This document shows, one piece after another, positions 40,238 to 49,122 of a stretch of DNA of 49,634 bases (the first letter of the stretch is position 1; the number at the start of each line of letters is the position of its first letter). The stretch lies in NCBI RefSeq assembly GCF_019599505.1, contig NZ_RKLT01000023.1, positions 1 through 49,634 of the forward strand. Direction: 5' to 3'. The position numbers and the translations under genes are program-made. This DNA is from Haloarcula nitratireducens (GTDB lineage Archaea > Halobacteriota > Halobacteria > Halobacteriales > Haloarculaceae). Below the pieces are notes generated by a model. The model was not told the DNA's origin, ran no database searches, and saw only the letters and a program-made list of their open reading frames with translations.

Positions 40238-41338
40238 TCACCGAAAGTCGCTGAGTCGTAACTGGTCTTGATGGAGCCCATCGGGGTCGTCGGCCCCAAG
40301 GAGGCGTGGCAGTGCCGTATTAGCAAACGTGAGTACAATGACGAGCAGTATCGGCGCGAAAAAGAGTCCGTAAAACCCCAGCACCACCGGACCAAGCGTA
40401 TAGGCCAGCATCAATAGTCCGACGTGTGTTTGCTCACCGCTCAGCAGCGGCCGCAAGACCAGATCCGGTATCGTGTCGACTACGACTACCGCTACGAGAA
40501 GTAGGCCGACAGTATAGACAAGCAGTGACGATTGCCCATCGAGGACCGCCGGAAGAGCGGTGATCCCAGTCACCGGTAGATAGATGATTTTCATCCCGAC
40601 GACCGGGACGAGGCTTGCGATGCCGGTTAACGCCCCAGTCAGTGCCGGATACGGAACCTGGACGGAGGTCGGGACCAGCGCATTGTAGCCTGAAAACGCG
40701 GCAATCGCAATGAGTGCGATGGCTACGACATTGAGGAGGTTACCGAACAGAACTGCTTCCAGCTCCGCATCAGCGGCTTCGAGGTACTCGCGAATAATGG
40801 CCCCATCGTCGAATCGCACCAACCACTCGCGGATACGCTGCCCATCTACGAGAAGATAATACGTGACGATAGTCGTCACGAAGAGGTTGAGAAAGAGGTT
40901 CGAGACGACGGACGTAAGCAGTGTGGCGTGGGTGCTGAGAAATTCGATTAGTGGTGAGAGTTGTCCGGATTGATACGCCTCATAGAGCCCGTGAACAGTT
41001 AAATCCGGAATTGAATCCATATCTCCAAGCCATTCAATGTGTGTGGCGGCGACGTCGATCAGTGCATACTGTTCGACAAAACGTTGGGACTGAACGATGA
41101 GTAAGACAACGGCATACGTCACTAACAGCAGGAGGGGCAGAGCAAGCGAGACAATGACGATGACTGCACGCACTCGCGCGGGGAGGCGGAATCGCCGTAA
41201 GAAGTGGTGATAGCGCCGGGTCGAGTAATAGAGAAAAACAGATAGTGTTAGTGGGGCAATAAATTGGTACGCAAGTGCGCCAAGGAGGGCGGTTACAAGA
41301 AGTCCAAACAGGGCGACAACGAATCGCTTTTCGTCCAT
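40238..41338 (-). CDS. AI-2E family transporter (UPF0118)
   Basis: From MDEKRFVVALFG the product has 366 residues with about eight hydrophobic segments. The family signatures are the N-terminal LSVFLYYSTRRYHHFLRR, the central amphipathic region and the C-terminal GALTGIASLVPVVGMKIIYL, matching the P-x-x-G region of AI-2E/PerM proteins. These are exporters or sodium/proton antiporters; the AI-2 name is inherited from the first member. No partner gene is nearby. An upstream in-frame ATG six residues earlier is less likely. Confidence 0.88.
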   Translation of the reverse strand: MDEKRFVVALFGLLVTALLGALAYQFIAPLTLSVFLYYSTRRYHHFLRRFRLPARVRAVIVIVSLALPLLLLVTYAVVLLIVQSQRFVEQYALIDVAATHIEWLGDMDSIPDLTVHGLYEAYQSGQLSPLIEFLSTHATLLTSVVSNLFLNLFVTTIVTYYLLVDGQRIREWLVRFDDGAIIREYLEAADAELEAVLFGNLLNVVAIALIAIAAFSGYNALVPTSVQVPYPALTGALTGIASLVPVVGMKIIYLPVTGITALPAVLDGQSSLLVYTVGLLLVAVVVVDTIPDLVLRPLLSGEQTHVGLLMLAYTLGPVVLGFYGLFFAPILLVIVLTFANTALPRLLGADDPDGLHQDQLRLSDFR

Positions 41339-41744
41339 AGCTGGGTATATTAGCACTCAAAATATAAACCTGTGGACAGAACGGTAACTCTATATTTTAT
41401 ATAGTCATATTTGGGCGAGAGTCGTCCTCCACGATCCGGAACGAGCGACTGACATCCCCCGTGGCGAGATAAAAGCTAACAAGCGGTCCAGTCGCTCGAT
41501 TCACGACGGAATTTGGGTCGCATAGAGAGCCTATAATTCGGTGGGGCTCTCAACGCTGGCCAACTGGTGTCCAGTAGTTGAGACTGGCGCTCTCAATGCA
41601 TACGCTCTGGGCGATACAGTATTATCCCAATCTAACATCATTTGTCAATATCGGGCGTTCTGCATGAACTGGAATGAATTTGTGCCTAACCTGTGGCCGA
41701 TTTCGGCAATCGACTAAGTCAGTTCCCCGGTCAGTACGATCTGT
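41339..41744. other. 406-base gap with one hairpin
   Basis: No gene is seen. CTCAAC and GTTGAG at about 41550-41583 enclose CTGG and CCAG, giving a two-part hairpin. The first 60 bases (TATATTTTATATAGTCATAT) probably contain the promoter of the transporter on the minus strand. The remainder is unremarkable. Confidence 0.4.
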
Positions 41745-42908
41745 ATGTCATCGGGCATCTCTCGGAAAGCGTTTCTTCGCGCAAGTGGAGTCGCACTTGC
41801 TGCGACTATCGCAGGGTGCAATAGCATAACTGACAACAGCGGACCGAACACCGATACACAGACTTCTCCTGAGGCCTCTCCGCAATCCGAACAACAGAAT
41901 GACGACTCTCCGACGTTCGGTAATTTCTACGTCGGCAACGCAGGCACAAGCAGTAGTACGGTCATCGACGGACGTGCTGAAGTCGTATATACACGGCCCG
42001 ATACGGCCACCGACAAGTCACCCGTTGTAATGGTGCCCGGCCTTGGGTTGTCACCGTACATTTACCGGACGACACCTGACGGTCGACGCGGTTGGGTGGA
42101 GTACTTTGCCGAAGCTGGCCATCCAGTGTATGTATTCAACCCGCCTCGAAACGTCGATTCAGGTGGCTTAGACACTGCTGCCCTCCAGAACTCTGACTCT
42201 GCATCACTCTCTCGATGGTCTATCGATCGAGCATGGCCGACATGGGGGTTCGGACCTGAAGTCAGTGACCCGTACGATGACGTTCGATATCCGGTCGAGT
42301 CGGTCGACCAACTCATTGCGTCATTCCCCGCATACGTCAGCACCAGTGGCGGAGGTGGCGGTAGGCAAGGTGGAGGCCAGACGGGCGGACGTGGCGGCAA
42401 CCAAAACTCCACATCTGCGGATTCCACTGAGGCAGCAACTGGAACTCAGCCAGGGACGACTACCGGAGGTGGCGGTGGGAGTCAGTTCGCATCACCTCAG
42501 GAGACTGCCGCCCTAGAGGCGCTTCTCAACCGTGTTGGTCCGGCAGTGCTGCTCGTTCACTCAGCGGGCGGTAGTTCCGGATTCACGGTTGCACAAGCTA
42601 TGCCGGATCTCGTTGAACGGATCGTCGCAGTTGAGCCGGTCGGTGCGCCGACTGACCCGCAAACTGTGGCGGAGATGGGTGGTGATGCACCGTTCATGGG
42701 CGTGTATGGCGATTATGTCGACGAGCGTGGGCAGACTGGTCGCAAGGAAGCGACCCAGACAACTGCAGAGCTCGCAGGAGAGACAAGTCCCGCATCGACG
42801 CTGCTTAGCCTTCCGGACGAAGGGATATCCGGAAATACACATCTCATGATGCAAGACGACAATAACGGTGAAATCGCTGATCGGATTATCTCCTGGATTA
42901 GTGACTGA
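41745..42908 (+). CDS. Exported alpha/beta hydrolase with glycine-rich insertion
   Basis: The 387-residue protein has an N-terminal lipoprotein-like signal ending ATIAGC, then a low-complexity linker rich in Gln, Ser and Asp. The hydrolase core begins VVMVPGLGLSPYIY; the nucleophile elbow is in VLLVHSAGGSSG and the likely histidine in GNTHLMM. Between the cap and the elbow is a run of about 45 Gly-, Gln- and Thr-rich residues (GGGGGRQGGGQTGGRGG and later GGGGGSQ), which is not part of the usual fold. It belongs to a family of secreted esterase-like proteins. The substrate is unknown. Confidence 0.8.
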   Translation: MSSGISRKAFLRASGVALAATIAGCNSITDNSGPNTDTQTSPEASPQSEQQNDDSPTFGNFYVGNAGTSSSTVIDGRAEVVYTRPDTATDKSPVVMVPGLGLSPYIYRTTPDGRRGWVEYFAEAGHPVYVFNPPRNVDSGGLDTAALQNSDSASLSRWSIDRAWPTWGFGPEVSDPYDDVRYPVESVDQLIASFPAYVSTSGGGGGRQGGGQTGGRGGNQNSTSADSTEAATGTQPGTTTGGGGGSQFASPQETAALEALLNRVGPAVLLVHSAGGSSGFTVAQAMPDLVERIVAVEPVGAPTDPQTVAEMGGDAPFMGVYGDYVDERGQTGRKEATQTTAELAGETSPASTLLSLPDEGISGNTHLMMQDDNNGEIADRIISWISD

Positions 42909-42976
42909 TTTGAGGCCGTAGTATCGTTCGGCCCGAGACAGAATGTATTTGCACCGACCAAATGAATACTCGATAG

Positions 42977-43267
42977 ATGCGGCAGTTGCTCTGGTGGCTC
43001 ATTGGTGGGTCTCGTGGAGGCCGAAATCGGCTTCGTATCCTCCGCGCACTCAACGACCAGCCACGAAACACCAATCAATTGTCGAATGACCTAGGTTTGA
43101 ACTACAAAACAGTGCAGCACCATCTCGAAGTCCTCGAGGAGAGCAATATTGTGACCACGGAGGGTGACAATTACGGGCAGATGTACTTCCTCTCAGACAG
43201 AATGATGAACAACCTCGACATCATGGAAGACGTGGTGGAACAGGCCGGAGTTGATGATGATTCGTAA
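42977..43267 (+). CDS. ArsR-like winged-helix regulator
   Basis: The 96-residue protein has a compact winged HTH: RGGRNRLRILRALNDQPRNT, NQLSNDLGLNYKTVQHHLEV as the helix-turn-helix, and a wing with GDNYGQMYFLSD. The stop is overlapped by the start of a membrane protein gene. This is the same design as the HTH/DUF7521 pair at 19416-20059, though the sequences differ. It probably controls its own operon. Confidence 0.8.
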   Translation: MRQLLWWLIGGSRGGRNRLRILRALNDQPRNTNQLSNDLGLNYKTVQHHLEVLEESNIVTTEGDNYGQMYFLSDRMMNNLDIMEDVVEQAGVDDDS

Positions 43268-43682
43268 CTGGATCAAGGGTCCACTTGGAACGACAGTAGC
43301 GAGTGCGACCGCCGCGAGTGGTATCGCACTCTTAGTCGCACTATTCACATCAGTTCCGTCCCATGGCCCTCCGTCGAGGGCGCTGTCCTCCCAGGTTGAA
43401 CTGCTCATTCGGATGGAGGTTTTCTTTACCACCCTGAACCTCGTGTTACTGGTGGCACTCGCAGTCATCTACGTGCAGCTTTATCGCGATCTTCCGAACA
43501 AGTACACAGCAAGCCTGCTTGTGCTAAGCCTCGCGCTGCTCCTATACGCGGGTACGTCAAATCCAGTAGTACACAACGTCTTCGGCTTCCGCCCTCGCCC
43601 AAATATCGGCGCCTTCGTGTTTCTCCCGGACTTCTTCATCGGACTTGCTATCCTAGTTCTCCTCTATCAGAGCCAGACCTGA
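43254..43682 (+). CDS. Small membrane protein paired with HTH regulator
   Basis: The protein has about 142 residues with four hydrophobic segments (ATAASGIALLVALFTSVPS, LNLVLLVALAVIYVQLY, ASLLVLSLALLLYAGTSNPV and LPDFFIGLAILVLLYQ). ATG 43254 or 43257 is favoured over the TTG at 43251; all overlap the regulator gene. The layout resembles DUF7521 proteins. The function is unknown. Confidence 0.65.
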   Translation: MMIRNWIKGPLGTTVASATAASGIALLVALFTSVPSHGPPSRALSSQVELLIRMEVFFTTLNLVLLVALAVIYVQLYRDLPNKYTASLLVLSLALLLYAGTSNPVVHNVFGFRPRPNIGAFVFLPDFFIGLAILVLLYQSQT

Positions 43683-43692
43683 GTTCGAATCA

Positions 43693-45519
43693 ATTTTTCA
43701 GAGGTCTGAGGTGGCTTTCATAGACTGATTTCGTTCACCGATTAGACGGACTCTTTAGCCTCTCCAGCTATCTCCTGATGTGGGTGTGACGCGTGAGTCA
43801 CGCCGGACTGTCTTCCGTCGAATTGCTCGCCAACCGACTATCAAGTGGTCCGTCTATACTTCAAACCCGCTGTATGACCGCGCTTCACTTGCCGGATTAG
43901 AGTCGGATATTCGCGCCGTCGCAGGAGCTTGGTTCGATCACGTCCACCACGAGTCAGTTGAGAAGTTCGTTTGCTCACTTCCGCTAGCGTATTTTCAGTT
44001 CAACGTACACGACCGCTACGTGGGACCAACTCGCTACGAGATTGACACACTATTTCGGTTATTCGTCCTGAAGGAACTCCACGGATGGGAGCACCAGACC
44101 GCACTCTGCGAGTACCTCGAAAGCCATCTCGAACTCTGTGAATGTCTTGGGCTGGGTGCCGTTCCCGACCAATCGACACTCTGGCGCAGTGGCACACGCG
44201 CTTCAACGATGAGCTTCGCGAGACGGTCCAGAAAGCGGCTCGAACGATTCTCATCAAAGCGCAGAACGCCGACGTCACCGTCCCCCGCGAACCGGAGCAG
44301 ATCCTCCCGGCTCGTTGCGATGACGTGGACGAATCGGTTCCAGACGACCGAGCCATTCTGGACAACGCCGATAGAGTCACCGAGCACGTCAGCCGTGTCG
44401 TGTTCCCTGCGTTCTCGCTCAATCGTGGCGAGGGCTGTGAGGTCCACGAGCACGCTTTTTGGGACCTACAGACGTATCTCGGACTGCGCGAGCGGCTGGC
44501 TGCAAACGAGGGTGCTCGCAGTTTCGTCCACGAGTCAACGCGGGAGCGGACACCACTCGGACACGCCCACCGCGACCACATTCGTGATCTCTCTATCGAG
44601 CAGATTCGAGCGATGTACCGGCAGGCGATTCGACGACTCATTGATGAGGTCGCAGAGACGGAGAAGTTCTTCCGGGCAGGGATCGTCGCTATCGACATCA
44701 CCGAGGCTGCTCCCTTCACCGGCGACCGGACCGGCCACGAGGACGAGATCATCGGGACGAAAGAACAGACCGACGAGTACGCCTATCAGTGGGCGACCGT
44801 CTAGCTGGTCGGGAACGCTGTCCCACTCGTCCTCGATGCCCGCCCGGTACGGAAAGGCGAGTCACGACTAGAAATCGTCGAGGACTTGCTGAATTCGGCT
44901 GAAGAGCTCGTTCACGTCGATAACGTACTGATGGACCGGGAGTTCGATAGCCAGCACGTCCTGGAGATGATTAGTCAGCGCGGGCACTCCTACGTCGTTC
45001 CGAAGCGGATGCAGACCAGCGAGAAAGCCCAGGCCAAGCGATTGCTCCAGCGCGATCAAGGCCGATATGAAACTGACCGGAAGCTCCACCTCGGCAAGAA
45101 CGAGTGGCACGAGACGAGGCTGATCTACCGACGGAAAGAGGACTCCGAGCACGACGATCACCGGCAGTATTCGGTGTTCATGACGAATCGGGGGAGCGGA
45201 CACCTTACGGAGTACGGCTACAGGTGGGAGATCGAGAGTGGGTACAGGTCGATCAAACGGTTCATGGCGGCGACAACGTCGAAGAATTTTGGGCTGCGAT
45301 TCTTCTACTTCGCGTTTGCGTGTCTGCTGTACTCGATCTGGCGAGCTGTCGATCTCCTCGTCCAAGCCGAATTGACTGGCGAGTATGAGCACTCACCGGT
45401 GATTACAGCGGACAACACGCTGACGCTGCTGAAGAAGGAAACTGGAATCGGGTAGAGAGACACTCTGTCTGGGTTAGCGCGCCGTCTGAGTGGCTACACT
45501 ATTGGACGTCTGAAAAATC
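43693..45519 (+). mobile_element. Decayed DDE insertion sequence with terminal inverted repeats
   Basis: ATTTTTCAGAGGTC at 43693-43706 matches, in inverted orientation, GACGTCTGAAAAAT at 45506-45519 in 13 of 14 positions. These repeats flank the broken transposase and define an element of about 1.83 kb. I see no convincing target duplication directly outside the repeats. The element must need trans-acting transposase, if it moves at all. Confidence 0.7.
43780..45455 (+). pseudogene. IS4-like transposase broken by a frameshift and a stop
   Basis: The first frame (43780 to about 44185) reads PTIKWSVYTSNPLYD and LFVLKELHGWEHQTALCEYL, ending at PDQSTLWR. A one-base shift near 44185 moves into the frame that continues WHTRFNDELRETVQKAA. 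That frame is interrupted by a TAG at 44802-44804 and then resumes LVGNAVPLVLDARPVRKGES. Catalytic acids of the DDE site can be read in VAIDITEA, VLMDREFDSQ and YRWEIESGYRSIKR. Fully joined it would have about 555 residues. The overall family is IS4-like; a subgroup name cannot be assigned from memory. Confidence 0.82.
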
Positions 45520-45772
45520 TGCCTATACGGTTGGAGATTTGATAATAATGGCCGCTTGGAGAGTGATCTGGAGCAGTTTCCGCTGACTGAACCGGTCAAA
45601 TTCGCGCATCACAGGCCCGCTAAACCCACTATAGTCTCAACTTCACAACTGGTGTCTCGAATCTATTGTGGAATAGGGTTTACAGCACCTCTCCTCAAAA
45701 GTTACCACGTTCCCTCTCTGCATCACTGGTATCCTATACCGCTTTCTCTCGGAGTCACTGAATCATTGATTA
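45520..45772. repeat. Gap after the IS with phased GANTC repeats at its end
   Basis: Bases 45520-45750 contain no gene. GAGTC at 45752, GAATC at 45760 and GATTA at 45768 continue the 8-base phase seen elsewhere and overlap the stop codon of the par partner gene. The repeats therefore bracket the par operon on both sides. Confidence 0.6.
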
Positions 45773-46179
45773 CTCGCTTCGTTGGCCAGTTCTCGGATTT
45801 TCTCCTTTGTCTCCTCGCGATGTTCCTCGAACGCGACCTCGAAAATTCCCCGGTAGAAGTGCTTGTTCTTTTCGAGGGTAAGGTCCTCGCGTTTCAGCTG
45901 TTTTTTCAGGCGAGTGAACGTAACTTCGATATCTTCGCTTTGTTCTGGTTCGACGTATATCGTCGCTGAGTCCCAGTCCTCGCGAATGTTGAGCTCCTCA
46001 GTGTCGTCACCTTCGTCCGACGACGCAGTCTCGTCCGGTGACGACTGCTCTTCAGATGCTGACGTCGCTTCCGACGTTTCTGTGGTCTCGGTAGCTTCGG
46101 TCGCTTCATCTGTATCCGCTGGCGCGTCGTTATCTTCGTCAACTGGATTGTCGAACCGCTCGTCCATTCCTCGTGGCAT
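45763..46179 (-). CDS. Acidic partner protein of the ParA operon
   Basis: The 138-residue protein starts MPRGMDERFDNPVDEDNDAP one base after the ParA stop. Residues 10-65 are a very acidic, Thr/Glu/Ser-rich disordered region. Residues 70-138 are more ordered, with SATIYVEPEQSEDIEVTFTR followed by basic and amphipathic helices (KKQLKREDLTLEKNKHFYRG). It lacks the ParB nuclease-like and HTH motifs. Its position suits a centromere-binding adaptor, which would use the ordered basic C-terminal half. The role is inferred from context. Confidence 0.7.
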   Translation of the reverse strand: MPRGMDERFDNPVDEDNDAPADTDEATEATETTETSEATSASEEQSSPDETASSDEGDDTEELNIREDWDSATIYVEPEQSEDIEVTFTRLKKQLKREDLTLEKNKHFYRGIFEVAFEEHREETKEKIRELANEASNQ

Positions 46180-46180
46180 A

Positions 46181-47092
46181 TTAGGCCTCCACCTCTGCTT
46201 TGTCGAATGCACGTTTCATCGTCCCAGCAATTTCTAGGAACACGTCCCGTTCGACTTGCTGGTCGTTCGAATCCTCCCATTCAAAGATGTCACAGCCGTT
46301 GTCCCAAGCTCGCTGTATCGCTACTCGCATTGGGAGTTCGAAGATCGGTGCCATCGATGCGAATGACTCGTCGAACGCCTTCAGGAACTTCTGTGACTGA
46401 CCGTCGTCCCGGTACATGTTCGCCAAGAGGCCGACGATAGCGATCTCGACCTGTTGATTATCCTCTATCGACTCGAGTTGGTCCCAGAGGTCGTCAAGTG
46501 CATCTCGTGAGGTCGCTTGTGTTTGAGCCGCGAGGAAGACGTTCTGGGCGGCGATAAACGCGGCGTCTGTAAGTACCGACAGGTCTGGCGGGCAATCGAT
46601 GAGGATGTAGTCGTAGGTATAGCCCTCCTCGACTAGCTCATCAAGCGCGACTTTCAGCGAGAGACGAGCACTCGCATCATCCATCCAGTCACGGGCGAGT
46701 CCCATGTCTTTGTGACTCGGAACGATATCGAAGTTCAGGTGGTCGTACTCGTCGGCGTCGACCACGATTTCGGAAAGCGCTGTATCGTGCGTGCGTGGGT
46801 TGTCGACAAGTACGTCCAGGAGGTTCCCATCGTCAGTGGTGAGCGTATTTGGGAGCTCGTTTTTTGGATTCGATGCATCGTTCTCGTCTCCGGGACCGAG
46901 CCCGAGACCCTTCGTCAGGTCAGCTTGCGGGTCCAGATCGATTGCCAGCACGTCGTGGCCGCGAGCTGCCAGTGCTGCTGCGCTATTGATTGTTGCAGTT
47001 GTTTTCCCGGTGCCACCTTTCTGGTTCCCGAACGCGACCGTGGGAATTCCAGTTGACGGAAAGACTCCCCAGCCACGCGGTGTCTCAGACAT
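46181..47092 (-). CDS. parA: ParA-family partition ATPase
   Basis: The 303-residue protein has the deviant Walker A motif FGNQKGGTGKTTATINSAAA (residues 21-40) with the signature lysine Lys25, Walker A' DLDPQADLTKGLGLG, and Walker B YDYILIDCPPDLSVLTDAA. It is the ParA/Soj type that binds ATP and DNA nonspecifically and moves plasmids apart. There is no N-terminal HTH extension, so it is the small type, where the partner protein usually provides repression. Phased GANTC repeats lie between the likely TATA element and the start codon. Confidence 0.94.
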   Translation of the reverse strand: MSETPRGWGVFPSTGIPTVAFGNQKGGTGKTTATINSAAALAARGHDVLAIDLDPQADLTKGLGLGPGDENDASNPKNELPNTLTTDDGNLLDVLVDNPRTHDTALSEIVVDADEYDHLNFDIVPSHKDMGLARDWMDDASARLSLKVALDELVEEGYTYDYILIDCPPDLSVLTDAAFIAAQNVFLAAQTQATSRDALDDLWDQLESIEDNQQVEIAIVGLLANMYRDDGQSQKFLKAFDESFASMAPIFELPMRVAIQRAWDNGCDIFEWEDSNDQQVERDVFLEIAGTMKRAFDKAEVEA

Positions 47093-47808
47093 AGTCCAAT
47101 CATTGAATCACTGACTCATAAATTTACGGCAGACATTTGGCTATCCGATATTTGTGTGGAAATCCCCTATTCGCCCTGTAGCGGAGCGCTATCGCGAAAC
47201 CATGTCCGATTATGAGTGGATCTTGAAGAGCATCAGTGAATCAATAACTCACTGACTCTTGGATCTTATTCCACCGTTATTCACTTTTGGCTCCTCAACA
47301 ATACCGTTCTAGCACCCGTGCAACAGGGGAAAATGACTCATTTAGGTTTTGGAGCAAAGCTCGATAGATCTTTGAATTGATGATGTAGGGATTCATTGAC
47401 TCCGATATAGAAGCTGCGTGGACTCCCCTACTCTGCGACTCTGGTATTCATGGAATCTATGACTCATCGAATCAGTAACTATTGAAAGCATTGATAGAAT
47501 AATCAATAGCTCACGAATTCACTGATCCTTGGGATCTATGATTCCTTGACTCAGTGGTTTAAGACTTCATGTATTCTTGTATTCGCGAATTCAATAACGT
47601 CTTGATTTCTACTAACCCTGATCTGCTGTTCGAGCCTACTCCAGGCTCGATGGGGGCTTGATTCACGAATTTCAGTATCATCGCTGCCCCTTCAAGTAAC
47701 ACTCATTGATTCACAGATTCATTGAGTACGTTGCTCTATAATTCAAAGCTGGGAAATCCAGTTGCGCTGTCGTCTGTCGCTAAGCAAGAGGAGTCGACCT
47801 GAGGCGGT
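47093..47808. repeat. Non-coding A/T-rich region with phased GANTC repeats
   Basis: No gene is seen in 716 bases. GANTC-type words in exact 8-base phase begin at 47097, 47105 and 47113 (the ParA promoter), at 47238, 47246 and 47254, at 47390 and 47398, at 47453, 47461 and 47469, at 47524, 47532, 47540 and 47548, and at 47700, 47708 and 47716. The consensus is close to TGANTCAN, itself nearly palindromic. The A/T richness and the position next to parA suggest a centromere and perhaps an origin. No replication initiator gene is in the window. Confidence 0.75.
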
Positions 47809-49122
47809 TTACGCGATGTCGGGGTCGAAGGCGGCGGCGAGCTTATCATGCATATATTGTCGCCGCAGCTTCCGGGCTCGTGCTTCTGAGAGGTAGTTCT
47901 GTAAAACGACGTCGGCGCTGGCACTCCCCTGTTCGGCTGCAATTTCATCGAGACTACCGAGAACGACGTCAAGTGACGCAGAATATGCATCGTACCAGAA
48001 TCGTCGCCCCATTTTTGGCGTAGGTGAGACACCTTCGATCTCGTTAGGTAGTCCAGCCCGACTAGCGAGATTTGTGAACCGATTCCAGACTGTCCATCGA
48101 GAGATGTGGCCGTTCGAGGCGTGTGGTGACGGGAATAGGTAGCCATCCCAGTCGTCGCGGTCAGCTAATGTAGCAAGGCGTTCTTCGAGGACGTCCTGTC
48201 CATAGAGCAGCGAGACCTCTCCAGGACCGTTTTTTCTTGCTTCGAAGTCGATATATGGAACTGTCTCAGTCGGGACATCGAGGTTAAATTGACGAGTGTG
48301 GAGGCTGGCAACCTCATTTGGCCGAAGTCCCCAAGCGCATAAGGCGAGGACGAGAAGACGCTCTTCCTGTTCAGTCGCTGTTTGGTAGAGTGCTCGGACA
48401 TGGGTAGTATCGAGACATGGCGTATCAGCATCATCAGACGAGCCCTGTGACCAGTCAAATTCGTCATCAAGGCCATCTGCAGGGTTGATAGCGGCCCATT
48501 TCCGTCGAACGAGATGAGCATACCAGTTTGAGACAGCTGAGTGAATCCGACGCTTGGTTTGTCCGCCATCAAGCGTTGCGTGCAGCCGGTCGAATGCCCC
48601 CCAACAGGCATCAACCGCTCTGTAGGCTGGTGTGTCGCTATCGCGTGCTATCGGTGTTATGAGGTCGTCTGATTCGTTCTCAGCCTGATAGGCGCAAACG
48701 TATCGGTTGAGTCGATATTGGAGTGTCTTGATCGACGATTCTGCGAGCCCCTTGCGCTCCCGGCGAGAGGTGAGGAAGGATTCGAGTGCTTCGATAGTCC
48801 GCTCGTGGTCTGTTGCCCACTCATACGCTGTTTCTTCAGCCTGTAACGCTAAATCCTCACGCCAGAACTCCGCGAACGTGCGGTCATGATGCTCCCGCAG
48901 AGCATAGAGGAGTGGACGAAGCTCGTGCTCACGAAGCCATTTGTATGTCGGTTTTTCACGCTCTGGGTCGAGGTCATCGGCTGTCATTAGTGGAGCGACG
49001 ACGGCCCAGTATGCTTCGACGAGCTCCTCGCGGTTGAGCAGCGTCCAGGAGACATCATCGACACTTTCCCACTCGCGGTCGGAATCTGTGGATGTGACGT
49101 CGCTCACAGTGTCGTACTCCAC
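47809..49122 (-). CDS. Tyrosine recombinase/integrase
   Basis: The 437-residue protein has an N-terminal SAM-like DNA-binding region (residues 95-200) with LAESSIKTLQYRLNRYVCAY. The catalytic domain has the first arginine in ALCAWGLRPNEVASLHTRQF. Near the C terminus GRRFWYDAYSASL occupies the place of the HxxR box, with Lys at the usual His position, and the probable nucleophile tyrosine is in VVLQNYLSEARARKL. The weak box II is a peculiarity of some haloarchaeal integrase-like proteins. Such enzymes integrate elements or resolve plasmid multimers. Its position beyond the par region suggests multimer resolution. No attachment site is identified. Confidence 0.85.
   Translation of the reverse strand: MEYDTVSDVTSTDSDREWESVDDVSWTLLNREELVEAYWAVVAPLMTADDLDPEREKPTYKWLREHELRPLLYALREHHDRTFAEFWREDLALQAEETAYEWATDHERTIEALESFLTSRRERKGLAESSIKTLQYRLNRYVCAYQAENESDDLITPIARDSDTPAYRAVDACWGAFDRLHATLDGGQTKRRIHSAVSNWYAHLVRRKWAAINPADGLDDEFDWSQGSSDDADTPCLDTTHVRALYQTATEQEERLLVLALCAWGLRPNEVASLHTRQFNLDVPTETVPYIDFEARKNGPGEVSLLYGQDVLEERLATLADRDDWDGYLFPSPHASNGHISRWTVWNRFTNLASRAGLPNEIEGVSPTPKMGRRFWYDAYSASLDVVLGSLDEIAAEQGSASADVVLQNYLSEARARKLRRQYMHDKLAAAFDPDIA

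Noticed and set aside
44180..44190. Programmed frameshift in the transposase
   Set aside because: No slippery A or T run is present at the shift, and a separate in-frame stop at 44802 also breaks the gene, so random decay is simpler.
44000..44752. Minus-strand frame opposite the transposase
   Set aside because: It is the antisense of the broken transposase and shows no domain of its own.
47093..47808. CRISPR array in the repeat-rich region beside parA
   Set aside because: The repeats are only 5-8 bases in an 8-base phase, with no 25-40 base direct repeats or spacers and no cas genes.
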